A stretch of DNA of 31,616 nucleotides. It comes from CAKOSP01 sp964369625 (GTDB taxonomy: Bacteria > Bacillota_I > Bacilli_A > RF39 > UBA660). The stretch lies in the NCBI GenBank assembly GCA_964369625.1, contig CAYJFC010000014.1, positions 1 to 31,616 of the forward strand, written 5' to 3'. Positions 15,097 to 22,634 of the stretch are shown here, one piece after another. The notes beneath the pieces were generated by a model. The model ran no database searches, had not been told where the DNA came from, and saw only the letters and a program-made list of their open reading frames with translations. A program made the position numbers and the translations under genes. Numbering within the stretch: the stretch's first letter is position 1; every line of letters starts with the position of its first letter.

Positions 15097-15125
15097 ATAT
15101 TATTGTTATTTTAAAGATAAGTCAA
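15097..15125 (-). promoter_or_regulatory. Promoter of murD
   Basis: -35 TTGACT (15120-15125), 17-bp spacer, -10 TAATAT (15097-15102) on the minus strand. It lies directly after the terminator of the upstream operon. Confidence 0.55.
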
Positions 15126-15153
15126 GAAAAAAAGTAAAGATTATTCTTTACTT
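15125..15153 (-). terminator. Terminator of the P-ATPase/PH-like operon
   Basis: On the minus strand AAGTAAAGA pairs with TCTTTACTT, loop ATAA, followed by a T-run (133-127). The stop codon of the 106-aa gene sits in the loop. Confidence 0.8.
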
Positions 15154-15461
15154 TTAAATATTTTTAATTTCCCTAAAATTTCACTATCTTCAATAACTAT
15201 TTTATTATTGCCATTTATTATAATGGTATTATCTAAAATATTTTTTAATAAAGCACTATAATATACTTCTTTTGCTTTAATATAACTTACACCTGTTGCA
15301 AGACGCAAAAATTCTTCTGCTTCATTATAATAATCTAAAAATAATATTCTTTGATTTGTTATTACTATACTCATAATCTTTTTTTCATTATTATAATTAA
15401 CTGCAACATCATCTTTAATAAATTCTACTACTTCATTAGTATTTAAATTTAAATTATACAT
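15141..15461 (-). CDS. Small protein with a bacterial PH/GRAM-like fold
   Basis: A 106-aa cytoplasmic protein. The pattern NEVVEFIKDDVAVNYNNEKKIMSIVITNQRILFLDY (an acidic strand, then the I-x-x-T-N-x-R-I-L-F-x-D element) is that of bacterial PH-like/GRAM domains, which are often membrane- or protein-binding modules. No membrane segment is present. It follows the P-type ATPase by 12 bp with AGGAGA as SD, so it is co-transcribed and could be an accessory to the pump. That link is inference. The operon ends at a strong terminator in its stop codon. Confidence 0.65.
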   Translation of the reverse strand: MYNLNLNTNEVVEFIKDDVAVNYNNEKKIMSIVITNQRILFLDYYNEAEEFLRLATGVSYIKAKEVYYSALLKNILDNTIIINGNNKIVIEDSEILGKLKIFKSKE

Positions 15462-15473
15462 ATTGCATTTCTC

Positions 15474-18068
15474 CTATTCATCTTTAAATATTTTTATCAG
15501 TATTGGTTTTAACGCTTCATTTATAATAAATATTGTAAAAACATATATAAGTACATATATAAATTGTAACAACGTTAAACTACTTATATCAAATAAATTT
15601 TTTGCTGGAGTCAAAAATATTATAAGTTGTAAAACTATTAATAAAATCATTGTAAAATTCATAATTTTGTTACTAAAAAATTCTTTATTAAATATATGAT
15701 CATATAAATTTCTACTTGTTAGAGCAAAAGTCATTTCCATCATAATAAGACCTAAGAATGCTATTGTAGTAGCTGTTAAAGCCCCAAATAAGTGTAGTGA
15801 TGTAAAATATAATATAAGAACTGCAATACTTTTTAATACTGCTGATATTACTATTCTAGATGTTAAGAATGAAGTAAATAAACTAGACTTATTTTTTCTT
15901 GGTTTTCTTTTCATGATATCTTTATCATTTTTTTCAAAAGATAAAGCAATCGCAGGTAATGAATCTGTTACTAAATTAATATATAATAAATGAATTGGAC
16001 CAAATATTGTAGCACTAAACATAGTTGCTATAAATACTATAATTATTTCTGCTATATTAGCAGTTAATAAATAACATACAGCTTTTCTTATATTTTCAAA
16101 TATGTTTCTTCCTTCTTCGACTGCTATTACTATAGTATTAAATGAATCATCTAATAAAACTATATCTGAAACATTTTTAGATACTTCAGTACCAGCAATA
16201 CCCATTCCTACACCTACATCTGATGTTTTTAAAGCCGGAGCATCATTTACACCATCACCTGTCATAGAAACTATTTTATTATTAGCTTTCCACGCTTTAA
16301 CAATACGTAATTTGTGTTCTGGAGTAACTCTAGCATATACACTATATTTATGTACATTTTTCTTTAACTCTTCATCACTTATATTTTCAAGTTCAACACC
16401 TTCAATTGCTAAATCACCATCTTTATAAATTCCTACTTCTTTAGCAATTGCCTTAGCTGTATTAATACTATCACCTGTTATCATTATAGGTCTAATACCA
16501 GCTAATAAACATTTTTCAATTGATTTTTTTACACTTCCCCTTGGGGGATCAATCATTCCAACTAATCCAACAAATATTAAATCACTTTCTGTTTCTTTTA
16601 TATTATATTCCTTTTTTTGTTTAATATTTTTATAACCAAACGCTAGTATTCTAAGCGCTTCATCAGACATTAATTTTTCTTTTTCAAAAATATCATTTTT
16701 ATATTTTTGAGTTAATGACTTAACTTTATCCCCAATTAAAATTTTGTTACATATTTCAAGCATACTAGTTAAACTACCTTTAGTCAGCACTAAATTATCT
16801 TGATTATCATTAGTAATAACACTCATTAGTTTTCTATCTGAATCAAAAGGAAATTCATAAATTCTTTTTTTATTAAATTTTACTTTACTATTATCTAATA
16901 CATATTTATATAAAGCTATTTCAGTAGCATCACCAATAAATTTATTTCCGTCTTTATTAACATCATTACATAACATCATTATTTGAATCATTTTTTCATT
17001 TGTAGTATTATCAGTAATTTCATTATTTAAATAAAATTTTCTAACAGTCATTTCATTTTTAGTTATAGTACCTGTTTTATCAGAACAAATAACTTCAGTA
17101 CTACCTAAAGTTTCAACTGAAGATATTTGCCTAACTACTGCTTTTTTCTTAGCAAGTTTAGTCATACCAAGTGATAATATAATAGTGATAACTGTTGGAA
17201 GCCCTTCAGGTATTGCTGCAACTGCTAAACTTATTGCTATTACAAATACGCTAAGTAAATCCATACCATTTATAATACCTACTATAACCATAATTGCAAT
17301 AACTATACCAATTATAATAGTAAGAACTTTACTTATATTATCTATCTTTTTTTGAAGTGGAGTTTTTACATTTTTTTCATCTGCAAGAGATTTTGCAATT
17401 TTACCAAGTTCTGTATCCATAGCTGTTCCAATGATAACAGCTTCACATTTTCCATATACTACACTACTACCTGAATAAATCATATTTTTACGATCATTTA
17501 TAACTACATTTTCTTTAATTACATCAATATTTTTAGTAACTGAACCTGATTCTCCAGTTAATGAAGCTTCTTCTACTTTTAAAGAAGATACATAAAATAG
17601 TCTTGCATCAGCAGGAATATAATCACCTGCTTCTAATACTAAAATATCACCAGGAACTAAATTTAAAACATCAACTAATTTTACTTCTTTATTACGTCTT
17701 ACTTTAACATGAGTAGAAGACATTTTTTGTAATTTTTCAATCGCAGCATCAGCTTTACTTTCTTGAATATAACCTAGTATTGCATTTAAAAATATAATAG
17801 TTATTATTATATAACACTCAGTAAATGATTCGCCTTCTTCGAGTGCTATAATAAAACTTAATATTGCAGCTCCAATTAATATTAAAACCATTAAATTTTT
17901 AAATTGTTCTAAAAATTTAATGAATTTACTTTTTTTCTTTTTTTCTTCTAATTTATTTTTTCCATATTTATTTAATCTTGTTTTGATTTCTGACTCTTTT
18001 AATCCAGTTTCACTAGTATTTAATTTTTTAAAAATATCTTTAACTTCATTTTTATAATATTCATTCAT
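15474..18068 (-). CDS. P-type Ca2+-transporting ATPase (P2A type)
   Basis: An 864-aa ion pump of usual length for bacterial PMR1/SERCA-like ATPases. In order: N-terminal cation-ATPase domain; TGES (171-174) in the actuator domain; M4 with PEGLP (287-291); phosphorylated Asp330 in CSDKTGT; TGDGVNDAPAL in the hinge region; M5 with TANIAEI; M6 with NLVTDSLPA. The PEGLP, N-x2-E (M5) and N-x2-TD (M6) residues correspond to the Ca2+ ligands of SERCA site II, so Ca2+ export from the cytoplasm is likely; Mn2+ is possible. The start ATG 18068 has AGAGG upstream. Its promoter lies between the gene and the left end of the mobile element, so the insertion leaves its expression signals intact. Confidence 0.92.
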   Translation of the reverse strand: MNEYYKNEVKDIFKKLNTSETGLKESEIKTRLNKYGKNKLEEKKKKSKFIKFLEQFKNLMVLILIGAAILSFIIALEEGESFTECYIIITIIFLNAILGYIQESKADAAIEKLQKMSSTHVKVRRNKEVKLVDVLNLVPGDILVLEAGDYIPADARLFYVSSLKVEEASLTGESGSVTKNIDVIKENVVINDRKNMIYSGSSVVYGKCEAVIIGTAMDTELGKIAKSLADEKNVKTPLQKKIDNISKVLTIIIGIVIAIMVIVGIINGMDLLSVFVIAISLAVAAIPEGLPTVITIILSLGMTKLAKKKAVVRQISSVETLGSTEVICSDKTGTITKNEMTVRKFYLNNEITDNTTNEKMIQIMMLCNDVNKDGNKFIGDATEIALYKYVLDNSKVKFNKKRIYEFPFDSDRKLMSVITNDNQDNLVLTKGSLTSMLEICNKILIGDKVKSLTQKYKNDIFEKEKLMSDEALRILAFGYKNIKQKKEYNIKETESDLIFVGLVGMIDPPRGSVKKSIEKCLLAGIRPIMITGDSINTAKAIAKEVGIYKDGDLAIEGVELENISDEELKKNVHKYSVYARVTPEHKLRIVKAWKANNKIVSMTGDGVNDAPALKTSDVGVGMGIAGTEVSKNVSDIVLLDDSFNTIVIAVEEGRNIFENIRKAVCYLLTANIAEIIIVFIATMFSATIFGPIHLLYINLVTDSLPAIALSFEKNDKDIMKRKPRKNKSSLFTSFLTSRIVISAVLKSIAVLILYFTSLHLFGALTATTIAFLGLIMMEMTFALTSRNLYDHIFNKEFFSNKIMNFTMILLIVLQLIIFLTPAKNLFDISSLTLLQFIYVLIYVFTIFIINEALKPILIKIFKDE

Positions 18069-18100
18069 ATCAAAACCTCTTTCTAGTATATCTTAAATTT

Positions 18101-18109
18101 ATTATACCA
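18101..18109 (-). promoter_or_regulatory. Extended -10 of the P-ATPase gene
   Basis: TGGTATAAT on the minus strand, about 33 bp before the ATG. It is 20 bp from the terminator hairpin at the element boundary. The -35 is weak. Confidence 0.6.
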
Positions 18110-18121
18110 TATTACTTTAAT

Positions 18122-18150
18122 AAAAAAAGGAGAACTATTACTAACTCTCC
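18122..18150 (-). terminator. Terminator hairpin at the left element boundary (chromosomal)
   Basis: On the minus strand GGAGAG pairs with TTCTCC, with a loop of about 10 nt, followed by seven T. It abuts attL. Before integration it would have lain downstream of the glycosyltransferase operon, as its terminator. Confidence 0.65.
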
Positions 18151-18198
18151 TTCAGGGGGCAAACTTATATCACGCACTCTTAAATTTATATTATATAA
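18150..18198. repeat. attL (49-bp direct repeat)
   Basis: Begins with CTTCAGGGGGCAAACTTATA, identical to the right copy, then a 12-nt segment with the four mismatches, and ends with 18 identical AT-rich bases. The middle segment, TATCACGCACTCTT (18168-18181), recurs in an inverted pair just upstream of the integrase, which suggests that this half of attL comes from the element. Confidence 0.85.
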
Positions 18199-18218
18199 AA
18201 AGCCCTTAAATAAAGGGC
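18197..18218 (-). terminator. Terminator of the cargo operon
   Basis: On the minus strand GCCCTT (218-213) pairs with AAGGGC (207-202), loop TATTT, followed by TTTTT. It lies about 80 bp after the kinase gene and just inside attL. Confidence 0.8.
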
Positions 18219-18276
18219 ATAATCATTTAACTACATTTAATAAAGTTTAATTATATTCTTATTGATTTACTCTTTT

Positions 18277-18297
18277 GGTAGTTGAATGGGTAGTTGA
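18277..18297 (+). other. Probable left integrase arm-type sites
   Basis: Two direct copies, GGTAGTTGA and GGGTAGTTGA, within 21 bp. A similar pair occurs about 90 bp inside the right end (25206-25222). The N-terminal domain of Tn916-type integrases binds such short direct repeats. Confidence 0.55.
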
Positions 18298-18300
18298 AAA

Positions 18301-18894
18301 TTAAATTTTTCTTTGTAATTGATAATCTTCGTTTACATTATATGAGTGATTTCCTATAATATTTATAATATTTGATAATGATCTTTCTGTATAATCATTA
18401 TTTACAATATAATCAAAAATGCCAGCATTTTGCATCAAGAAATTTTCACTATTATAAAAATCATTTAATCTCTTTTTAAATTCAGATTCTGGAGCATTTC
18501 TTTCAGACAAAAATTCTACTAATCTTTTCTCGGAATTCGGTCTTATAAATACGGAACATAATTTAATATTATCTAATTGTAAAGATGAAATACTCGTATA
18601 GGAGATATTCATAATTCTTAATTGTTCATTATTAATTAAATCTTTTTTGTACCAAGCATATTGATTGTCAAAAATTTCTTTTACTAATAGTAATTCATTT
18701 TTTTTATTTAAAATTTCAAATTCATCTTTCGATAAATAATAACTTGATTGACCATCTATTTCTCCTGGTCTCTTTGCTCTTGTTGTTATTCCTGCAATTT
18801 CTGAAATATATGGATAAGTTTCTAATATTTTATTTACAAAATAACTTTTTCCACTTCCAGAAGTACCTGATATCGATATAATTTCTTTTTTCAT
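18301..18894 (-). CDS. Guanylate-kinase-like nucleoside monophosphate kinase (cargo)
   Basis: A 197-aa protein with P-loop GTSGSGKS at 10-17 and, at about 36-60, ITTRAKRPGEIDGQSSYYLS, which matches the guanylate kinase TTR-x-PR-x-GE-x-DG-x-x-Y nucleotide-binding region. The LLVKEIFDNQYAWYKKD segment replaces the FLE-x-A-x-[VF]-x-GN-x-YGT motif of Gmk, so the acceptor pocket differs from the housekeeping enzyme. The length fits Gmk (about 190-205). It is the last gene of the cargo operon, 24 bp after the DUF84 gene, with GGGGGG as SD. In this context it may phosphorylate the product of the TS-like enzyme, as T4 gp1 does for hydroxymethyl-dCMP; this is inference. Cytoplasmic. Confidence 0.8.
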   Translation of the reverse strand: MKKEIISISGTSGSGKSYFVNKILETYPYISEIAGITTRAKRPGEIDGQSSYYLSKDEFEILNKKNELLLVKEIFDNQYAWYKKDLINNEQLRIMNISYTSISSLQLDNIKLCSVFIRPNSEKRLVEFLSERNAPESEFKKRLNDFYNSENFLMQNAGIFDYIVNNDYTERSLSNIINIIGNHSYNVNEDYQLQRKI

Positions 18895-18918
18895 TTTAAC
18901 CCCCCAAAATATAATTTT

Positions 18919-19449
18919 TTAATTTATTTCTTTATATTTACTTGATAATGCACATAATACTGAATCAATAAATTCATCTGTTCTTGTATATGACCCGTGT
19001 GTTAGCATACCATTAGTCCCGAATACACTAACTTCTTTTTCTGTACTTCCCATATATTCTGCTACTACATCAGATAATCTTTGCTCTTTCGTTAAATTAT
19101 TTATAATTTCATCAGGAATTTTAATTTTAGCACTACAACCATAATAATATTCATTTGAGTCATTATTATACACAACTGTCCAACCACATAAAAATGTTCC
19201 CACTGTTGATTTTGTTAAAATTCCCTCCATCGCGATATATAAATTTGCACTGCTTGATTGTGATTTTGCATCTTCTATTCTATTAACACAACCTTTAATT
19301 CCCTCATCATCTCCAATAGGAGTTTCAGATACTCCTGAATCAGTTTCTAAAGATTCTATATTATAATTAGAAAAAAATCTTTTCACAACTTCTTCTACAG
19401 CTTTGTTTTTTGCTGCATTTTTTGAACATACAACTATTTTATTTTCCAT
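18919..19449 (-). CDS. DUF84 (YjjX-like) NTP pyrophosphatase (cargo)
   Basis: A 176-aa protein of the YjjX/DUF84 inosine/xanthosine triphosphatase family, in the HAM1 superfamily. Matching parts are the N-terminal IVVCSKNAAKNKAVEEVV (cf. GSTNP-x-K), SGVSETPIGDDEGIKGCVNRIEDA at 38-61 (the SGV-x-x-x-P-x-G-x-x-E-x-x-x-G-x-x-NR signature), YIAMEGIL (cf. G-x-E-x-G-I) and C-terminal TRTDEFIDSVLCAL. YjjX hydrolyses non-canonical NTPs to NMP and pyrophosphate. Its start overlaps the end of the TS-like gene by 11 bp, pointing to translational coupling. In this cassette it may remove a nucleotide competing with the modified one (cf. T4 dCTPase). Substrate is unknown. Confidence 0.82.
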   Translation of the reverse strand: MENKIVVCSKNAAKNKAVEEVVKRFFSNYNIESLETDSGVSETPIGDDEGIKGCVNRIEDAKSQSSSANLYIAMEGILTKSTVGTFLCGWTVVYNNDSNEYYYGCSAKIKIPDEIINNLTKEQRLSDVVAEYMGSTEKEVSVFGTNGMLTHGSYTRTDEFIDSVLCALSSKYKEIN

Positions 19450-20287
19450 TTTTTACACTCCATTCCATAAACCTTGTTCTAGGTTTACCTTTTCCTAAAT
19501 TATATATATCATTTAATACATCAGTACCAGAACAAATTTTTGGCATTTGCTGATTTAAAACATCTTCTTCCGACATTAAAATTTGTTTTGCTATATCTTT
19601 TGTTCTGTCATAAATTTGTGTATAATTAGCATGCATGGCTACATATCCAGGTATAATTTCAGTATTTAAATCTTCTGTCAATAAAGACGCGAGCAGCTCA
19701 TCTATAACACTGAAGAATCCCATGTCATACGGTAAGCCTGTTATTACATCAGTACTTCTACTCTGAACATCACAATTTAATACATTACCCTCTAAGCTAA
19801 ATAACATACCTATTGTACATGGGAAATCCTTTGTATTATTTTTATGGTATATATTGTTTATATTTATTAAAGCTTTTCTTGTATCCATATTTTTAATAAA
19901 TTGTTCTCTAACCCAATCTAATTGCGTTTTTTCTTCCTGTGTTTTTTGATGAAATACATAATAACCATAATTTGAATTTATACAATTATTTTCATCACAT
20001 ATTTTTTCCCAAAATTTCGATGCTTTGGCTAAGCCATATTCACTGTGTATATCTAACGAACCTGAAAAATAAGATAAGAGTTCCCTTGCAAAATATTTAA
20101 TTGCTTTTTCGGACCTTAACGTATGTAATCTATTACGACATTCAGTTAATACATATGTTGTATTATTTGTTTGTATTGCGTCCCCTGCATGAGTACATAC
20201 TCTTCTTCCATTGTTATTTATATAATTAACTCCTTCTTTAACTAATAAATCCACCGATGGACAAATTATTGTTTTTTCTTTGTACAT
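19439..20287 (-). CDS. Thymidylate-synthase-fold dCMP/CMP hydroxymethylase-like enzyme (cargo)
   Basis: A 282-aa ThyA-family protein. It keeps the catalytic Cys157 in DFPCTI, with Thr where TS has His (PCH), then R177-S-x-D180 of the phosphate loop and GLPYDMG. Asp188 replaces the Asn177 of E. coli TS that selects uracil; Asp here is the hallmark of T4-type dCMP hydroxymethylase, which uses CH2-THF to make 5-hydroxymethyl-dCMP. His219 matches TS His207, but the following Tyr is not kept. The start is ATG 20287 (AAGGGG upstream), rather than an upstream in-frame ATG that overlaps the promoter -10. First gene of a three-gene operon with a near-consensus promoter. A plain thymidylate synthase role is less likely; CMP rather than dCMP as substrate is possible. 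Confidence 0.8.
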   Translation of the reverse strand: MYKEKTIICPSVDLLVKEGVNYINNNGRRVCTHAGDAIQTNNTTYVLTECRNRLHTLRSEKAIKYFARELLSYFSGSLDIHSEYGLAKASKFWEKICDENNCINSNYGYYVFHQKTQEEKTQLDWVREQFIKNMDTRKALININNIYHKNNTKDFPCTIGMLFSLEGNVLNCDVQSRSTDVITGLPYDMGFFSVIDELLASLLTEDLNTEIIPGYVAMHANYTQIYDRTKDIAKQILMSEEDVLNQQMPKICSGTDVLNDIYNLGKGKPRTRFMEWSVKNGK

Positions 20288-20310
20288 AATATTCCCCTTT
20301 TTTAGGGCAT

Positions 20311-20339
20311 ATTCTACCACAATGTTATTCTATTGTCAA
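20311..20339 (-). promoter_or_regulatory. Strong promoter of the cargo operon
   Basis: -35 TTGACA (20334-20339), 17-bp spacer, extended -10 TGGTAGAAT (-10 at 20311-20316), minus strand. This is one of the best promoters in the window. The short leader holds CCCT, five A, AGGG, so a 4-bp hairpin could cover part of the SD. Confidence 0.85.
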
Positions 20340-20609
20340 TTTTTAGTTTATCATTAGTTAATTTTAAATTAATTATACAATTTTTTCCTTTTACTATATA
20401 CTACGAATTAGATTTATATACCTTAATTAATTTTAACATTATACACAAAAATTCAAGTGTGTTTATTAATAATTAAATGATACATGTATATAATATCATA
20501 TATCATTATTTTTACAAATAATAATAACATCAAGAAGTGAATTATATACAATAATTTATTAAATTCCCTTATAAAATCCCCGAAATTTTAAGTTATAAAT
20601 AATTTTCAA
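20340..20609. other. Gene-free AT-rich stretch of the element
   Basis: Extremely AT-rich DNA with no plausible coding region on either strand. It contains short imperfect palindromes (for example around 20476-20510, ATGATA...TATCAT) but no clear iterons. Together with the inverted repeat that follows, it is a possible replication or transfer origin region. Confidence 0.4.
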
Positions 20610-20660
20610 TGACATGATGACATCATATTATGGTATCCCATATAACGTGTCATCGTGTCA
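20610..20660. repeat. Nested inverted repeat downstream of the repressor gene
   Basis: TGACATGATGACA (610-622) and TGTCATCGTGTCA (648-660) form a 13-bp arm pair with one T-G mismatch. Inside lies TATGG/CCATA (629-633/638-642). ATGATG-A-CATCAT (614-626) is a further palindrome overlapping the left arm. No T-run follows on the minus strand, so it is a poor terminator; an origin or protein-binding site is as likely. Confidence 0.6.
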
Positions 20661-20663
20661 ATT

Positions 20664-21155
20664 TTATTCTTCATTTTTAAATGAAACATATTCATTATCT
20701 AAATATTCTAAACACTTATATAAAGTATCTATATCTTTTTTATAATTATCATCTTCATTATCAAAGTCTTTTAAAATGTTATCAATGCTTTCTTTTATAG
20801 ATCTACCTAATAATCTTTTTTGATGAATAGTATTTTTCAAATGTTCTATTTCATCTTTGTAATTTGCTACTACTTTATCATACATTTCATAAGATACAAT
20901 AATACTTTCTTCACCATATTTAATTGTTTCATTTGAATAACCCACTTCTTTTGCAGTTTCTACAAATGGTATTCCTAAATATTTTTCAAATCCTTTTAAT
21001 GTTAAAAGTGCTGGTTTACATCTAGCACCTTTTTCAATGTTATTTATTTCAGTATGACTAACTTCACATAGTTCTGCTAATTTTCTAGCTGATATATTAT
21101 TCTTTTTTCTTGCCTCTTTTATTCTTTCTCCAAGAGATTTTTCTTTCTTAAACAT
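20664..21155 (-). CDS. XRE-family repressor of the element
   Basis: A 163-aa regulator. The helix-turn-helix lies at about 9-60: LGERIKEARKKNNISARKLAELCEVSHTEINNIEKGARC, then a helix ending in LGIP. Residues 85-163 are a charged, mostly helical region likely to dimerise. It is divergent from the replication/mobilisation genes, with both promoters and candidate operators in the 146-bp gap, the arrangement of an ICE/phage immunity repressor. It probably represses the DUF3173-rep-mob genes and itself. The SD before ATG 21155 is AGGAGTG. No peptidase or metalloprotease partner gene is adjacent. Confidence 0.85.
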   Translation of the reverse strand: MFKKEKSLGERIKEARKKNNISARKLAELCEVSHTEINNIEKGARCKPALLTLKGFEKYLGIPFVETAKEVGYSNETIKYGEESIIVSYEMYDKVVANYKDEIEHLKNTIHQKRLLGRSIKESIDNILKDFDNEDDNYKKDIDTLYKCLEYLDNEYVSFKNEE

Positions 21156-21182
21156 TTATAAATCACTCCTGCTTTCATATAA

Positions 21183-21211
21183 ATCTTATCACATAAAAAT
21201 AAATTTGTAAA
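21183..21211 (-). promoter_or_regulatory. Promoter of the XRE repressor
   Basis: -35 TTTACA (21206-21211), 17-bp spacer, -10 TAAGAT (21183-21188) on the minus strand. It is back to back with the promoter of the rep/mob genes. Confidence 0.65.
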
Positions 21212-21219
21212 TATTTTTT

Positions 21220-21279
21220 GGAAACTAGTTGACAATTTATTAAATTGGTGGTATATTCATTTTATGGAAAGTTGTTTCC
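21220..21279 (+). promoter_or_regulatory. Rep/mob promoter with candidate repressor operators
   Basis: -35 TTGACA (21229-21234), 17 bp, extended -10 TGGTATATT (-10 at 21252-21257). Perfect palindrome GGAAAGTTGTTTCC (21266-21279) covers the start site. A related half-site GGAAACTAGTT (21220-21230) overlaps the -35. Repressor bound to both would shut the promoter. Confidence 0.7.
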
Positions 21280-21301
21280 AAAACGAAAGTGAGGTGAACA
21301 T

Positions 21302-21532
21302 ATGACAGCAAGCGAAACTTTAATTTTAATTTCTAAACCCTATTGTGATTTAACAGATCTAATGACTTTAGCACAAGTAGGAAGAAACTCAGCTTTAAAA
21401 ATTAAAAAAGAAGTTAAAGAAAGTGTTATCAAAAAAGGATATAAACTACACAACCACTTATTACCTATGAAAGAAGTTGTTGCTTATTTAGATTTAGATA
21501 TTCCTTATTTAGAGTCAAGAGCAAATAAATAG
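21302..21532 (+). CDS. DUF3173-like small DNA-binding protein
   Basis: A 76-aa protein of the type found just before rep/mob genes in Firmicutes integrative elements (DUF3173). The core is DLMTLAQVGRNSALKIKKEVKESVIKKGY, a helix-turn-helix-like segment, followed by a LPMKEVVAYLDLD helix resembling the C-terminal part of excisionase/MerR-type proteins. The SD is GAGGTGA before ATG 21302. First gene after the repressed promoter, 12 bp before the ATPase gene. It may act as a replication accessory or excisionase; this is inference. Family assignment by pattern only. Confidence 0.65.
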   Translation: MTASETLILISKPYCDLTDLMTLAQVGRNSALKIKKEVKESVIKKGYKLHNHLLPMKEVVAYLDLDIPYLESRANK

Positions 21533-21544
21533 AAAGGATTGATT

Positions 21545-22483
21545 ATGCAGACAATAAATCAGATACAAAAAGAGTATAAAAAAAGAGATTTCATTATAGA
21601 CAATCTAATGAAATCTCGTGGAATTTATAGTTTAGTCGCTAGACCTAAAGTGGGAAAGTCGTTATTTGGCATACAGCTTTCTCACTCTGTTGCAACTAAT
21701 GCTATGTTTTTAGGATATAAAACAATGTCTTCTCCTGTTTTATATATTAGCACAGAAATGGATAGAAATCAATTAGCTAGTCGTGTGCAAGTAATGAACT
21801 TAGATTTTAAAGATGATAATTTAATTATAGAAGACGATAAATCAAAAATTAATATAATTGATTTAAAAGTGTTAATAAGTGACTTTGTAAACACTTATAA
21901 TGGAAGACTTGTAATTGTTGATATGTTATGTAATAACGATTTAGCAAGAGGTCTAAATATTAATGATTATCAAGAAATTAGTACTAAACTACTCCCTATC
22001 TTTAGAGAGTTAACAATTAAGTATGATGTTACATTTTTACTTATTCATCATACTAATAAAAATAATACAACTTTAGGAAGTACAGCAATAGATGGATCAG
22101 TTGATGGAATATTCACATTAACTGAAGATAAAAGATATAAAAATAATTTTGTATTAAATTATACAAGCCGTGATTATCCTAGTTTCGAAATTCCACTTAA
22201 AAGAAATGAAAATTTAATAATGGAACTCGTAAACGAAGATTCTAACGAATTACCTTTTGAATTAGTGCATTTTTTGAAGTTTGCAATAATTCATAAATCA
22301 TTTGAGTTTACTTGCTCAGATATTGTAAGTAAACTTAATATTTTAATAACTCCTAGTCAGTTTGGTAAACTTTTAAATGCTAATTTAGAAACTTTAAAAA
22401 ATGAAGGTGCTGTTATTACAAAAAGAAAGACTTCAGATAGTCGCACTTATACTTGCGAATATAATGAAGTGTTTCATGAATAA
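21545..22483 (+). CDS. RepA-like AAA ATPase/helicase (RecA fold)
   Basis: A 312-aa protein. Walker A is ARPKVGKSL at 32-40 (Lys38-Ser39) and Walker B is LVIVDM ending in Asp126; LLIHHTNK follows as the sensor-like strand of RepA/RSF1010-type hexameric helicases. The C-terminal 90 residues look like a winged-helix domain (SDIVSKLNILITPSQFGKLLNANLETL). The start is ATG 21545, six bases after AAAGGA, not the TTG six bases earlier. Such ATPases are common beside MobV genes in small integrative elements and may support autonomous rolling-circle or theta replication after excision. No separate initiator is visible. Confidence 0.8.
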   Translation: MQTINQIQKEYKKRDFIIDNLMKSRGIYSLVARPKVGKSLFGIQLSHSVATNAMFLGYKTMSSPVLYISTEMDRNQLASRVQVMNLDFKDDNLIIEDDKSKINIIDLKVLISDFVNTYNGRLVIVDMLCNNDLARGLNINDYQEISTKLLPIFRELTIKYDVTFLLIHHTNKNNTTLGSTAIDGSVDGIFTLTEDKRYKNNFVLNYTSRDYPSFEIPLKRNENLIMELVNEDSNELPFELVHFLKFAIIHKSFEFTCSDIVSKLNILITPSQFGKLLNANLETLKNEGAVITKRKTSDSRTYTCEYNEVFHE

Positions 22484-22544
22484 ATTAATGTGGCACGTTT
22501 TGTTACGAAGTAATGAAAGTGGCGATAATTAATTTATTAGGTTT

Positions 22545-22613
22545 TTAAGGAATATCCTTAACGAACGATTTGGGCTATGCCCTAGTGAGATAGGTATAGG
22601 TCATTATTGACCT
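22545..22613 (+). other. Candidate oriT of the MobV relaxase
   Basis: A comparatively GC-rich island directly before mob with three inverted repeats: TTAAGGA/TCCTTAA (545-551/555-561), GGGC/GCCC (572-575/579-582) and AGGTCA/TGACCT (598-603/608-613). The middle hairpin is directly followed by TAGTG (583-587), which matches the start of the pMV158-family nick region TAGTGTG/TTA, but the rest does not match. Position before mob fits pMV158-type plasmids. Confidence 0.5.
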
Positions 22614-22634
22614 CTTTAATGAAAGGAATGAACA

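Noticed and set aside
16102..16428. Plus-strand open frame of 108 codons within the P-ATPase gene
   Set aside because: Fully inside the conserved hinge region of the ATPase on the other strand; no SD, no recognisable protein pattern.
22598..22613. AGGTCA/TGACCT hairpin as a terminator between the ATPase and mob genes
   Set aside because: No T-run follows on either strand and it lies next to the mob SD; better seen as part of the oriT region or a translational control.
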